From Roseibium porphyridii (lineage in GTDB: Bacteria; Pseudomonadota; Alphaproteobacteria; Rhizobiales; Stappiaceae): 64,000 nt of DNA. Within the stretch, counting starts at the first letter, position 1. Each line of letters begins with the position of its first letter. Location of the stretch: NCBI RefSeq assembly GCF_026191725.2, contig NZ_CP120863.1, positions 1,158,001 through 1,222,000 on the forward strand. Reading direction: 5' to 3'. The position numbers and the translations under genes are program-made. Under the pieces are notes generated by a model. The model was given only the letters and a program-made list of their open reading frames with translations. It was not told the DNA's origin and ran no database searches. Positions 34,227 to 43,286 of the stretch are shown here, piece after piece.

Positions 34227-34636
34227 CTGTCGAAGACCCCTGCAGCGTCAGCGAAGCCTTTCACTTCTATCGGGTTCCCGGACGGATCCAAGAAAAACAT
34301 CGTGCTTTGTTCCCCGGGCTGGCCCGCGAACCGAATGGTCGGGGCAATAACGAAGTCGAGGTTAGCGGCTTCGAGCCGTTGTGCAAGAGCCTTCCACTCA
34401 TCCATGGCCAGCACAACGCCCAGATGGGGCATCGGAACCATGTGGTCACCGACCTTGCCGGTGTTTGTTGTTTCGAATGGCTTGCCAAGATGCAGAGAGA
34501 GCTGGTGTCCGAAGAAATTGAAATCCACCCAGGTTTCAGCGCTTCGTCCTTCCTGGCAGCCGAGCAAGCGACCGTAAAACGTACGTGCTTCATCCAGGTC
34601 GGTTACGTGGTAGGCGAGGTGGAAGCAGGGTTGCAT
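34223..34636 (-). CDS. VOC (glyoxalase/dioxygenase-fold) protein
   Basis: A 137-residue vicinal-oxygen-chelate protein of paired beta-alpha-beta-beta-beta units. Possible metal ligands are His in FHLAYHVTDLDEARTFY, Glu in the mid-part and Glu in GNPIEVKGF. Sequence suggests dioxygenase- or glyoxalase-like chemistry without fixing it. ATG at 34636 has GGAG six bases upstream, better than ATG 34648. Coupled to ghrA by a four-base overlap; divergent from the LysR gene. Confidence 0.8.
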   Translation of the reverse strand: MQPCFHLAYHVTDLDEARTFYGRLLGCQEGRSAETWVDFNFFGHQLSLHLGKPFETTNTGKVGDHMVPMPHLGVVLAMDEWKALAQRLEAANLDFVIAPTIRFAGQPGEQSTMFFLDPSGNPIEVKGFADAAGVFDR

Positions 34637-34727
34637 GAGTTTCTCCATAAATTGAGCGTGCCTGTAGTAGCAGAACCCATGCAAAACAATTACTATCTTT
34701 TTTCTTCGATTTACGTAGGAAAATGTT

Positions 34728-35585
34728 TTGGATACGAGATTTCTGGAAAGCTTGATTGCCGTCGTTGAAAGTGGCTCTATCGCCGGTGCTGCCAGGGCAC
34801 AAAACCTCACTGCCGCAGCTGTCAGCCAAAGAATACGTGTCTTGGAAACAGAACTTGGCTCTCGGCTGCTCGTCCGGACCTCTCATGCGGCACAGCCGAC
34901 ACCGGAGTGCCTTCGCGTTTTGCCCGCGGCGCGAGAGTTGGTGAAGGCTGCGCAGCGTCTGAGCTCTGCGACAGATGCACAAGGCCTGGGTGGACCTTAT
35001 CGTCTCGGTGCGGTCTCGACCGTTCTTGTTGATTATGGTCCAACAATTATCGACACCTTCAAGGAAAATGCGCCAAAGGCAACGCTCACTATTCGGCCTG
35101 GTACCTCTCGCGTCCTCTACCAGGATCTTGTGGCTGGTCACCTGGATGCAGTCTTGATTTCTGAACCGCCCTTTTCATTGCCTAAAAGCCTGCACAGCAG
35201 ATTGTTCTGCGAAGAAAAGGCGGTTCACATTCTTCCGGCAGGTGTCGTCAAGAAGGACGTCGGTGACGCTGTTTTGCCCTGGATCGTCTATGACAGGGAA
35301 GCCTGGGGTGGTCGTGTGATCTGGAACGCCTGTGAGCGGATAATTCGCAGCGGACATATCCTTTGCGAACTGGATGGATTGGAGACGATTGCGCAGATGG
35401 TTGCACGCGGAGCCGGTCAAGCAATTGTGCCGGATTGGCGTGGTCTGAATGCTCAACGATCCAATCTGCAGGAACTGTCAATGACAACTACTGCAGTGCG
35501 CAAGCTGGTTCTTGTTCATCCGACTGCTTCTGTTGTCGCCTCTCTGACGGAATTGGTGCTCGCTGCGATTTCCAAAGCGCCTTGA
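34728..35585 (+). CDS. LysR-family transcriptional regulator
   Basis: A 285-residue LysR regulator. HTH is seen in IAGAARAQNLTAAAVSQRIR (about 18-37) and the C-terminal domain ends with a helix typical of the family. It starts with TTG at 34728, preceded by AGGA. It is divergent from the VOC-ghrA pair over 91 bases, so these are its likely targets. Confidence 0.85.
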   Translation: MDTRFLESLIAVVESGSIAGAARAQNLTAAAVSQRIRVLETELGSRLLVRTSHAAQPTPECLRVLPAARELVKAAQRLSSATDAQGLGGPYRLGAVSTVLVDYGPTIIDTFKENAPKATLTIRPGTSRVLYQDLVAGHLDAVLISEPPFSLPKSLHSRLFCEEKAVHILPAGVVKKDVGDAVLPWIVYDREAWGGRVIWNACERIIRSGHILCELDGLETIAQMVARGAGQAIVPDWRGLNAQRSNLQELSMTTTAVRKLVLVHPTASVVASLTELVLAAISKAP

Positions 35586-36074
35586 AATTCGATTGCTGTA
35601 CCCGTTTTTTCAATCTCTGGGTGCATTTTTAGGGCTTCCGTTCGGTCAGCAAGAATCACTTTTTTGAAAGAAAACTAAATTTTATGACGATTGTAGGCAT
35701 AAAAATGTCGCTTGAGGGCGCGCTATTGAAATTAACAATATGATTGGGGTGTGATTTGGGAGTATACTGTTGTGCTAACGGCTTCTTAGTGCAATGGTAT
35801 TGCGTGTTGAGCTTCGGGCCGGTTTAAATACCGGCGATGATCCCATGCGTTAGCGTTTGGCTCATCAGAGAGGCTGCAGAGCAAGAGTAGCGTATAAGCG
35901 TTAGATGAAGGCTAAATTAAAAATAATCAATATTCATGCCTTCAAGTCGGAACTTCGTTTCTTGCTTGATATACTTTCCAATTGGATGCGCTGGCACGTG
36001 AATACTTCGCGGATAGAATTTGCGAGCTGCGCCCATAAACACAATCAGCAAAAAGACTGTACAGGAGTGTTCCT
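35586..36074. other. Non-coding region before the betaine transporter
   Basis: 490 bases with no credible gene. It contains a perfect GCCGGT-TTAAAT-ACCGGC palindrome (35818-35835), a 16-base direct repeat (GCGTTAGCGTTTGGCT at 35847, GCGTTAGATGAAGGCT at 35898) and an extended -10-like TGATATACT (35967-35975), 100 bases before proX. The length suggests complex regulation, as expected for osmoprotectant import. Confidence 0.5.
35967..35975 (+). promoter_or_regulatory. Possible extended -10 of the proX promoter
   Basis: TGATATACT fits the extended -10 pattern TGnTATAnT. The -35 region is weak, so this is a tentative call. Confidence 0.3.
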
Positions 36075-37067
36075 ATGAAGAAGTTGTTTGCCACGGTCGC
36101 CGCGACCGCGCTTGTCGGGATGGCGTCGTCAGCCATGGCCGAAGACTGCGGGACGATCACCGTTGCCGAAATGAACTGGGCGTCCGCAGGCGCAATCTCC
36201 CAGATCGACAAAATCATCCTCGAGAACGGTTACGGCTGTAATGTCGAACTCGTTGCTGGAGACACGATGCCGACGTTCACTTCCATGAACGAAAAAGGTG
36301 AGCCGGACATGGCTCCCGAGCTTTGGATCAACGCCGTGCGCGAACCGCTCGACCAGGCTGTTTCCGAAGGCTCTTTGATCATCGGCGGTGAGATTCTCAA
36401 CGAAGGTGGTGTTGAAGGCTTTTGGGTGCCGACGTTTATTGCCGAAGAACACGGCATCAAAACCGTCAAGGATGCTCTTGCCCGTCCTGATCTCTTCAAG
36501 GGAGCAGAAGACGACAGCAAGGGTGGCTTCTTCACATGCCCCACTGGCTGGAACTGCCGTATAACCACAGGCAACCTGTTCCGTGCGTTCGGCTTCGATG
36601 AAGCCGGGTTTGAAATGGTTGATCCAGGTTCTGCTGCAGGCCTCGACGGTTCAATTGCCCGCGCCAACGAGCGTAAAGAAGGTTGGCTTGGTTATTACTG
36701 GGCGCCGACGTCCATTCTCGGCAAATACGACATGACATTGCTTGACTTTGAAGTGCCGCATGACAAAGCCGAGTGGGACAAGTGCACCGTTGTTGAAGAT
36801 TGTCCTGATCCGAAGCCGAATTCCTGGGTCAAGTCCGAAGTCTTCACCGTTGTGACGGACGACTTTGCCAACAAGGCTGGTCCGGCGATGGACTACATTA
36901 AGGGCCGTACATGGGACAACCGGACAGCCGGTAAGGTGTTGGCTTGGATGAGCGACAACCAGGCTGCCAATGAAGACGGCGCATACTACTTCCTGGAAAA
37001 TTTCGAGGATGTATGGACCAAGTGGGTCAGCCCGGAAGCTGCCGAAAAAATCAAGGCATCGCTCTAA
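36075..37067 (+). CDS. proX: Glycine betaine-type substrate-binding protein (OpuAC/ProX family)
   Basis: A 330-residue periplasmic binding protein with a Sec signal peptide (MKKLFATVAATALVGMASSA, cleavage at AMA-E). OpuAC-type segments are TITVAEMNWASAGAISQIDK, GFWVPTFIAEEHGIKTV and YYWAPTSILGKYDM; Trp residues able to cage a quaternary ammonium are present. The likely ligand is betaine, choline or a related osmolyte such as DMSP. First gene of the proXWV set. Confidence 0.88.
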   Translation: MKKLFATVAATALVGMASSAMAEDCGTITVAEMNWASAGAISQIDKIILENGYGCNVELVAGDTMPTFTSMNEKGEPDMAPELWINAVREPLDQAVSEGSLIIGGEILNEGGVEGFWVPTFIAEEHGIKTVKDALARPDLFKGAEDDSKGGFFTCPTGWNCRITTGNLFRAFGFDEAGFEMVDPGSAAGLDGSIARANERKEGWLGYYWAPTSILGKYDMTLLDFEVPHDKAEWDKCTVVEDCPDPKPNSWVKSEVFTVVTDDFANKAGPAMDYIKGRTWDNRTAGKVLAWMSDNQAANEDGAYYFLENFEDVWTKWVSPEAAEKIKASL

Positions 37068-37086
37068 GCTGCCGAGACGATACTGG

Positions 37087-37112
37087 AGCCCGCGCTAATG
37101 TGCGGGCTTTTC
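37087..37112 (+). terminator. Attenuator-like hairpin between proX and proW
   Basis: AGCCCGC (37087-37093) and GCGGGCT (37102-37108) form a 7-base stem, 8-base loop, followed by TTTC. Partial termination here would give more binding protein than permease. Confidence 0.7.
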
Positions 37113-37142
37113 ATTTGGGGCAAAACCATCGGGACGACACAG

Positions 37143-38027
37143 ATGGACTGGATCGAATTTCCCTCGCTTAGCCGGGGCAACTTGCTAGCAATCAAGAAAA
37201 CCATTGATGGATCATTCAAAGAGTTCACCAGGGCGTATGGTGACATCATCGACAGGATGTTCGATCCGTTACAGGACTTCCTGATTTTTCTTGAACAGCT
37301 GCTGATAAACTCTCCCTGGCCAATTGTGCTTGCAGCATTTGCTGTGATCATTTTCCTGTTGAGCCGGAAAGTATCCATTGTGATCGGCACGGTTGTTGCG
37401 CTTGTTCTGATCGGGGTTTTCGGGCTCTGGGAAGACACGATGCGTACAGTCGCCATGGTGACGGTTTGCACCATGCTGGCAATTGTTCTGGGCATTCCCA
37501 TCGGTATTCTCATGGCGCGCTCTGACCGTGTCCAACGGATGGTCAACCCGGTGCTGGATTTGATGCAGACCATGCCGAGTTTTGTGTATCTGATCCCGGT
37601 CGTCATGATCTTCGGGATTGGCAAGGTCCCGGGTCTGATCGCGGTTGTTATCTATGCGATCCCGCCAATGATCCGACTGACCAACCTGGGGATCCGGCTT
37701 GTCGATCAAGATGTGCTTGAAGCCGCAGATGCCTTCGGGTCCAATGCGCGACAGAAACTCATGAATGTCCAATTGCCGCTGGCGCTGCCAACCATAATGG
37801 CAGGCATCAACCAGTGCATCATGATGTCCCTGTCCATGGTCGTCGTTGCTTCGATGATTGGCGTGAAGGGACTTGGACAAGAGGTCCTCAACGCGATTAA
37901 CAACCAATACCTGACGGCTGGAATGCTGAGCGGTCTCTCAATCGTTTCAATCGCAATTATCTTTGACCGTGCGACCCAGGCATATGGCAAGCGCCTTCAA
38001 AAACACTCGGAGGTCGTCCATGGCTGA
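37143..38027 (+). CDS. proW: Glycine betaine/proline-type ABC permease
   Basis: A 294-residue inner-membrane permease with about six helices. A cytoplasmic or periplasmic N-terminal extension (MDWIEFPSL and following) precedes the BPD domain; the EAA loop is DVLEAADAFGSNARQKLMNV. It matches the ProW family. ATG at 37143 is chosen over 37098 because the latter lies inside the hairpin; GGGA is eight bases upstream. Overlaps proV by eight bases. Confidence 0.86.
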   Translation: MDWIEFPSLSRGNLLAIKKTIDGSFKEFTRAYGDIIDRMFDPLQDFLIFLEQLLINSPWPIVLAAFAVIIFLLSRKVSIVIGTVVALVLIGVFGLWEDTMRTVAMVTVCTMLAIVLGIPIGILMARSDRVQRMVNPVLDLMQTMPSFVYLIPVVMIFGIGKVPGLIAVVIYAIPPMIRLTNLGIRLVDQDVLEAADAFGSNARQKLMNVQLPLALPTIMAGINQCIMMSLSMVVVASMIGVKGLGQEVLNAINNQYLTAGMLSGLSIVSIAIIFDRATQAYGKRLQKHSEVVHG

Positions 38028-39051
38028 GGCAACCGGCATTGAGATCAAGAATCTCTACAAGATCTTCGGACCAAACGGCAAAGAGATGGTCCAGAAGGTC
38101 AAGGAGGGCATGTCCAAGACGGAATTGAACGAAAAGTTCAATCACGTGCTCGGTTTGAACAACATCAACATTTCGATGCCCGGTGGCAAAATCGAGGTGG
38201 TGATGGGACTGTCCGGGTCGGGTAAATCCACCTTGATCCGGCACATCAACCGGCTGATCGATCCGACCGACGGTGAGGTTCTTTATGGCAACGAGGACGT
38301 CTGCAAGATGTCCCAGGATGAGCTTCGCGAATTCCGCCGCCACAAGACTGCCATGGTGTTCCAGAAGTTCGCTCTGTTGCCGCATCGAACGGTCATGAAA
38401 AACACCGTCTATGGACTTGAAATCCAGGGCGTGCCGATGAAAGAGGCGGAAGAGCGGGCGGCCCGTTGGATTGCGCGTGTCGGTCTGGAAGGGTTTGAGG
38501 ATCATTATCCGAACCAGCTTTCCGGTGGTATGCAGCAGCGCGTCGGCCTGGCGCGTGCGTTGACCAACGACGCCGATATCCTGCTGATGGACGAAGCGTT
38601 TTCGGCGCTCGATCCATTGATCCGCATGGACATGCAAACGGTTCTCCTGGATCTGCAGGAAGAGTTGCACAAGACCATCGTCTTCATCACGCACGATCTC
38701 GACGAAGCACTGCGGCTTGGCGACAAGATTGCAATTCTTCGAGATGGCGCTGTCATTCAACAGGGCTCGGGCCAAGACATCGTTCTCAATCCCGCAGATG
38801 CTTATATCGCCGACTTCGTGAAAGAGGTGAATCGCGGCCGCGTGATCCTGGTCGATACGGTCATGGATAAATCCAAGACCGTTGAAGGCGGACTGACCAT
38901 CGAAAGCGGCATTATGCTCGAAGAAGCCGCGAAAACCTTCGCAGAGACCGGCGAGGGCGAAGCCTGTGTCGTCAATGGTGATGGACAACCAGTCGGCGTC
39001 TTGAACGTCCAGGACACCATCAGTGCCATGGTGACACCCGCCAGCCACTAA
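38020..39051 (+). CDS. proV: Glycine betaine/proline-type ABC ATPase with CBS-like C-terminus
   Basis: A 343-residue ATPase. Walker A GLSGSGKSTLIR, signature LSGGMQQRVG, Walker B ILLMDEAFSALDP and switch ITHDLDEAL are intact. The characteristic ProV N-terminal helix (KVKEGMSKTELNEKFNHVLG) is present, and the C-terminal 60 residues look like a single CBS-type regulatory region ending in VGVLNVQDTISAMV, which in ProV/OpuA senses ionic strength. CGGAGG lies six bases before ATG 38020. Confidence 0.9.
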   Translation: MAEATGIEIKNLYKIFGPNGKEMVQKVKEGMSKTELNEKFNHVLGLNNINISMPGGKIEVVMGLSGSGKSTLIRHINRLIDPTDGEVLYGNEDVCKMSQDELREFRRHKTAMVFQKFALLPHRTVMKNTVYGLEIQGVPMKEAEERAARWIARVGLEGFEDHYPNQLSGGMQQRVGLARALTNDADILLMDEAFSALDPLIRMDMQTVLLDLQEELHKTIVFITHDLDEALRLGDKIAILRDGAVIQQGSGQDIVLNPADAYIADFVKEVNRGRVILVDTVMDKSKTVEGGLTIESGIMLEEAAKTFAETGEGEACVVNGDGQPVGVLNVQDTISAMVTPASH

Positions 39052-39076
39052 CATGCAGCTCGGTTCAACATTCAAG

Positions 39077-39109
39077 GCCCCGGAAGAAATTCCGGGGCTT
39101 CGTCTTTTT
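39077..39109 (+). terminator. Rho-independent terminator of proXWV
   Basis: GCCCCGGAA (39077-39085) and TTCCGGGGC (39090-39098) form a perfect 9-base stem with a GAAA loop, followed by TTCGTCTTTTT. Confidence 0.88.
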
Positions 39110-39132
39110 GTAGCCGAACTGAAAGGGGCCGG

Positions 39133-40641
39133 TCAGTTCCCAGACCGATAGGGCCAGGACAACCAGTTGATCCTGCCCGAACCTTCCCCGCCAGGATCAG
39201 GCGAATTCGCGTCGGCCAGTTCCATCTGAACAGTATCGTTTTCGGTCGGACCAAGCCGCAGATCCCAGGTGTTGAATTCAGGGATCAATCTGCCGACTGC
39301 CGGCGGGCGTTCTTCGATGATTGAGAAGTGTTGCGGGGCCAGTCGCCCAATGTTTGCCAACAAGAAGAAATCGGCGATGCGCGCATCATAGCGTGCACGG
39401 ACATGATCGACCTGGCTCAAAAGCAATTCCCGTTCGCCGTCCAAAACGTCGAGCAGGGACCTCTGGCCACTGTCGAACTCTATCTGGAGACCCTTCACGG
39501 CACGCCGATTGGCTTCAATGGCGCGTTTGCCCGCTTTTGCCCGCAATCGGGATGCGGTTCGCTGTTTCATCGCGCGAATGACGTTCTCACGAATAATCTG
39601 CTGGGTATCGTCAAGCTCATATTCCTCTTGGGCCGCCGTGAACTTGGCACGCTTTACCGAAGAAATGTTGCGGCCACCTGTGAAGAGCGGAGCTGAGACA
39701 CGAACACCGAAGCGGAAATCCTCTTCGTCCTGATTGCCAAGGTTGCCGCGATATCCGTTTTCCCATTCACCTTCCAGAGATACCCGCGGAAGCATGTCTC
39801 CAACCGCGGCCCGTGCTGCGTAACGGGCAGCACGTGCATCTGCAGTCGCGGCGCGTATAGAGGGATTGTTTTGAAACGCGATCGTAATCGCATCGTCCAA
39901 CCCATCGGGTTCCAGTTTTTCGGGAATGCCGGGCCAACCCAGTTTGCCGGGCTTTTGTCCCGTCAGCCGTTCATAGAGCGCTTCCGAGGCTTCCAGATCA
40001 CCGACCGCTTGGTCTGAATTCCCTTGTGCCTCGGCAAGCCTGGCAAGCGCTTGCTCGATGTCGGTCTTCGTGGCATCGCCGGACTTGTACCGGGCCCGTG
40101 CAGCCTTCACCTCGCGTTGCACAACGCCGGTATAGGCTTTCAGACGTGCGAGAATGGCCTTGTCCCGCACGACACGCAAATAAGCGTCAGCCGTGTTCAG
40201 TAGCAGTGTTTGCTCAGCGCCAATCAGCTGGTTGCGGCCGGATTCGGATTCTTCATGCGCCTGATTGAGTCGATTGACACCGGCAAAGCCCTGAAACAGG
40301 GTCTGCGACATGGAGACGCCAAGTTCGTGGAAGAACGCACGGTCGCTCGAGCCGCTTCGCGTTTCATAGGCATTTTGCTCGCCGAGATAAGATCCGGTTA
40401 CTGTCGGCAGAAATTCAGACCTGGCTGTCCAGACACCCTGGTTCGTGGCCTGGTAACGTGACCTTTCAGCTTTCAGACCCGGATTGACCGCATAGGCCGA
40501 TGCCATTGCCTCTTCAAGAGACTGCCCCTGTGCTGGCAGATTGGCGATGGCCACAACGAAGACAGAGACCCCGGCCATAGCACGGGCCAGCAGGGAGGTG
40601 ATCCCCGGCGGCTGGTCGGTAGGGCTTGAAAGGGTTGTCAT
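39133..40641 (-). CDS. tolC: TolC-family outer-membrane efflux protein
   Basis: A 502-residue outer-membrane channel protein with two OEP repeats. The signal region is at the N-terminus (about 20-40, ending near GQS-LEEA), then typical helices (YLRVVRDKAILARLKAYTGV, NPSIRAATADARAARYAARA, SVKRAKFTAAQEEYELDD) and strand motifs (VSMSQTLFQGF, VRVSAPLFTGG). The repeated LFxGG pattern is diagnostic. It has an extended, Asp/Glu- and Pro-rich C-terminus. It is alone; the matching inner-membrane parts must be encoded elsewhere. Confidence 0.9.
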   Translation of the reverse strand: MTTLSSPTDQPPGITSLLARAMAGVSVFVVAIANLPAQGQSLEEAMASAYAVNPGLKAERSRYQATNQGVWTARSEFLPTVTGSYLGEQNAYETRSGSSDRAFFHELGVSMSQTLFQGFAGVNRLNQAHEESESGRNQLIGAEQTLLLNTADAYLRVVRDKAILARLKAYTGVVQREVKAARARYKSGDATKTDIEQALARLAEAQGNSDQAVGDLEASEALYERLTGQKPGKLGWPGIPEKLEPDGLDDAITIAFQNNPSIRAATADARAARYAARAAVGDMLPRVSLEGEWENGYRGNLGNQDEEDFRFGVRVSAPLFTGGRNISSVKRAKFTAAQEEYELDDTQQIIRENVIRAMKQRTASRLRAKAGKRAIEANRRAVKGLQIEFDSGQRSLLDVLDGERELLLSQVDHVRARYDARIADFFLLANIGRLAPQHFSIIEERPPAVGRLIPEFNTWDLRLGPTENDTVQMELADANSPDPGGEGSGRINWLSWPYRSGN

Positions 40642-40706
40642 GGTGGCACCAGTTCGGATATCTGCGCCAACCGTAGTTTTTTATGGTTAATCAAAGGTAA
40701 GCCGAT

Positions 40707-40722
40707 ATGTGAAATGTCACAT
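40707..40722. promoter_or_regulatory. CRP/FNR-like palindrome upstream of tolC
   Basis: ATGTGA-AATG-TCACAT is a perfect 16-base palindrome with a four-base centre, 66 bases before the tolC start. The half-site is CRP-like and the spacing FNR-like. Confidence 0.4.
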
Positions 40723-41145
40723 GTGCAATCGGCCGGATTTCACAATTAAGTCATTGCTTTATATGAACTAATATTGGCCCTTATATCAGGGTGCGAGTTT
40801 TTTAACCGCAAGGTTAAATAGTAACCTGCAAATGCTATTGTCAAAAGCTGCAAAAAACTGAACTCAGCCGCGCACAAAAAGAATAAAATTCACGTCGAAT
40901 ACGTGTCTTTTCTCAAACCTTCGCAGGAAGTTTTTTCCTGTTTCAAACAGGTGACGAGGCTGAAACCGTGTTCCAATCGGAAACGGTAACTTTGCGTTGC
41001 GGTTGATATCTCAACACAAATCGGGTCCGCAGTCTTGCAGGTTCGGGTTGCCTTGGAAGAACCGGGTTTGGCCAACTCATGGGGCTGGCGGCCCGACGGC
41101 TGCATGATGATCTGAATGGCAGCTGGAGTGGCAGAGAAAACGCGG

Positions 41146-41176
41146 TCGATAAACTTTTATCGATAATATTATCGAT
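41146..41176. promoter_or_regulatory. Overlapping palindromes upstream of the GntR gene
   Basis: TCGATAAA-CT-TTTATCGA (41146-41163) and ATCGATAATATTATCGAT (41159-41176, perfect 18 bases) share one half-site, giving three TATCGA half-sites. Placed about 125 bases before the regulator gene, this is a likely operator. Confidence 0.5.
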
Positions 41177-41299
41177 GATGAATTGATTTGCATCCAAAAC
41201 GGTATTGCTGCGCCAGCAGGACGATCCCGTCGCTTGTTGTCGTTTGCCCATTCAGGCATCGAGCCTGAATAGGATTATTCAATTTGGACAAAGGTTTGG

Positions 41300-41983
41300 G
41301 TGTTGTTCTCGATGTCATCAAGAGCCAAAGCAACACGTGTTGATAGCGCCTACGATCGGCTGAAGTCAGACATATTGACGGGCATGTTGCCACCGGGGTT
41401 TCAAGCGCCCGAGCCAGAAGTGGCAAGTCGGCTTGGTATGAGTCGGACACCTGTTCGCGAAGCGCTTATCCGGCTTGAGGCAGACGGGTTGGTGGAACTC
41501 ATCCCAAGGCGTGGCGCGAGGGTCATACCCGTGACCGGCAACGACATTTGCGAAGTCTTCGAAATCCTGTCCGTTCTGGAGGCGCTGGCCGCACAGCGTG
41601 CAGGTGAAAACGATGCAAGCCAAGAAGTGTTGACGGAAATTGAGGCGGTCAGCGATGAGGCCGATCAGGCGCTTGCTGCCAAAGATATTGATGCCTGGGC
41701 GCAGCTTGATGACAAGTTCCACAGGCTCATTGCCCAAGCGAGCGGCAACAATCGTCTTGAGGCCGAAATCAACGGGTTTCTCGATCAGGTGCTTCGAGCA
41801 AACACGGTTTTGCTTCGGCTAAATCAGGCACCAGCCTCATGTGCGGCCGATCACCGGAAGCTCACCGCCGCCATAAAGTCAGGGGAGGGCGGTGCTGCAT
41901 GGGAGATTGCCCGCAGCCACCGCCTCAACGGATTGAAAACAATGAGGAAGCTTTTACAAGACTGCGGTCTCACACAAGTATAG
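41300..41983 (+). CDS. GntR-family regulator, FCD subfamily
   Basis: A 227-residue regulator. The winged helix (VASRLGMSRTPVREALIRLEADGLV) is followed by an FCD helical bundle. GTG at 41300 has AAGG five bases upstream; an ATG at 41312 is the alternative start. The effector is unknown. It converges with the LacI gene of the agl cluster, with stops 13 bases apart, and may control genes elsewhere. Confidence 0.82.
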   Translation: MLFSMSSRAKATRVDSAYDRLKSDILTGMLPPGFQAPEPEVASRLGMSRTPVREALIRLEADGLVELIPRRGARVIPVTGNDICEVFEILSVLEALAAQRAGENDASQEVLTEIEAVSDEADQALAAKDIDAWAQLDDKFHRLIAQASGNNRLEAEINGFLDQVLRANTVLLRLNQAPASCAADHRKLTAAIKSGEGGAAWEIARSHRLNGLKTMRKLLQDCGLTQV

Positions 41984-41996
41984 GCATCCCCGAAAA

Positions 41997-43037
41997 TCAG
42001 ACTTTTGCCGGGGCTGGCCCCGTGGACTGCCCGATGATCAACTCGGCGTCCAGATGCAGCGAAGTCGGTTCACTGTTGGGGTTTGCGATCATGGCCAGCA
42101 GCAGCTCTGCTGCCTTTTCCCCGGCATACCGTACGGATGATCTCGTGCAGGTGAAAATCGGTACTTCTCCGCTATTGGGAAGGAACGAAAGCGCATCGTC
42201 GTGGGTAATGATCGAGACATCCTTTCCGGTGACAAGGCCGCATTGGCCTATGGCGCGTGCAACGCCAATGGCTGAAATCATGGACGAAACCAGGAATGCG
42301 GTGGGAGGATTGTCTGACTTCAGCATCTCCATGGCATTGTCACATCCATAGGGCTCGGTCATGTCATTGCTGCGCATGAGCGCCGGGTCCGGGGCCAGGC
42401 CCCGTTCCTTAATGGCATCTTCAAATCCGCGTCGACGCCTGCGGGCGAAATCCATGTGTTCCAGGCCATTTAGAAGCGCGATGCGCGTGTGGCCAAGGTC
42501 CAGCAACAAGTCCGTTGCCCGTTGGAATGCCCTGCGGTTGTTCATGTCAATCCAGCAGGTTTCGGTTTCAGCGCCAGCGATGCGGCCATGAACAACGAAG
42601 GGCAGGTTCAGGTCCTTTAAGAGGGCGTGCCGGTTCTCATCGTGAGCGGGCCCATGCACAATGACGCCATCTGCTTTTTTTCGTGAGGAAATCTGCCGAT
42701 AGGCTTCTTCTTCCTGATCGTCTTCTACGACCGAAATAATCATGTCATAGCCGTGCTTGGAATAGGTTTCGCCGGCACCGGCGATGAATTCCAGGAAGAT
42801 CGGATTCATCATCTCATGGATCGAGCGCGGAATGACATGGCCTATGGCCATGGATCGTCCGGTAGCCAATCGTCGGGCCTGACTGTTGGGCGCATAGCCT
42901 AGCTTGTCAGCCATTTCGGCCACGCGCTTTCGGGTTTCTGCACTCACCTCAGGGTAGCCGTTCAAGGCGCGGCTGACTGTCGTTTGAGACAGGTTCAGCC
43001 GTTGTGACAGAATTTTAAGATTTACGCCCTTGCTCAT
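41997..43037 (-). CDS. aglR: LacI-family repressor of the alpha-glucoside transporter (AglR-like)
   Basis: A 346-residue LacI-type regulator. HTH residues 5-30 (LKILSQRLNLSQTTVSRALNGYPEVSAETR) include the SQTTVSRALNG recognition helix, followed by the hinge helix and a periplasmic-binding-protein core (ALLNGLEHMDFARRRRRGFE). It is divergent from the aglE-like operon across 249 bases containing a LacI-type operator with a central CG, which makes the sugar operon its probable target. Confidence 0.85.
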   Translation of the reverse strand: MSKGVNLKILSQRLNLSQTTVSRALNGYPEVSAETRKRVAEMADKLGYAPNSQARRLATGRSMAIGHVIPRSIHEMMNPIFLEFIAGAGETYSKHGYDMIISVVEDDQEEEAYRQISSRKKADGVIVHGPAHDENRHALLKDLNLPFVVHGRIAGAETETCWIDMNNRRAFQRATDLLLDLGHTRIALLNGLEHMDFARRRRRGFEDAIKERGLAPDPALMRSNDMTEPYGCDNAMEMLKSDNPPTAFLVSSMISAIGVARAIGQCGLVTGKDVSIITHDDALSFLPNSGEVPIFTCTRSSVRYAGEKAAELLLAMIANPNSEPTSLHLDAELIIGQSTGPAPAKV

Positions 43038-43114
43038 GCTCGCCCAAAACGCTTTGAAAGCGCCCTCCCTTCAGGCAGTTATTGAAATCCAACATTAATT
43101 GGTGAGTTGCGCGC

Positions 43115-43143
43115 TTGACAAGTCCGGTTTGTAGAGACATGTT
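43115..43143 (+). promoter_or_regulatory. Predicted promoter of the agl operon
   Basis: TTGACA (43115-43120) with a 17-base spacer leads to CATGTT (43138-43143). The -10 element is weak, but the operator immediately downstream supports the placement. Confidence 0.4.
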
Positions 43144-43152
43144 GAAGACGAA

Positions 43153-43170
43153 ATCCAAAGCGGTTTGGAT
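43153..43170. promoter_or_regulatory. LacI-type operator upstream of aglE
   Basis: ATCCAAA-GCGG-TTTGGAT is symmetric with central CG, the form bound by LacI/GalR regulators. It lies just after the predicted promoter, where binding would block transcription. Confidence 0.6.
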
Positions 43171-43286
43171 GCACGGTTCTGGTAGGATTACCGACATTCA
43201 TCGATGTGCGGGTATTGCTGCCAGGTGGCGAGTTGTGCCACTTTTGATGGAGGGCCCCAGGATAGGGGCAATCTGGGAGGATTGAG

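Larger units (their letters stand above)
40642..41299. other. Long non-coding gap between tolC and the GntR gene
   Basis: 660 bases with no credible gene. It holds a CRP/FNR-like palindrome ATGTGA-AATG-TCACAT (40707-40722), a TTAACC-GCAA-GGTTAA hairpin (40802-40817) and the large palindrome before gntR (41146-41176). A short minus-strand frame at 40890-41251 has no family likeness. A small RNA in this region is possible but not shown. Confidence 0.5.

Noticed and set aside
37957..39075. A 372-codon minus-strand frame over proV
   Set aside because: Antisense to a gene with complete ATPase motifs; no start signal or family likeness.
40890..41251. Short minus-strand frames in the long gap
   Set aside because: Overlapping alternatives in different frames, no Shine-Dalgarno and no family likeness, so not called as genes.
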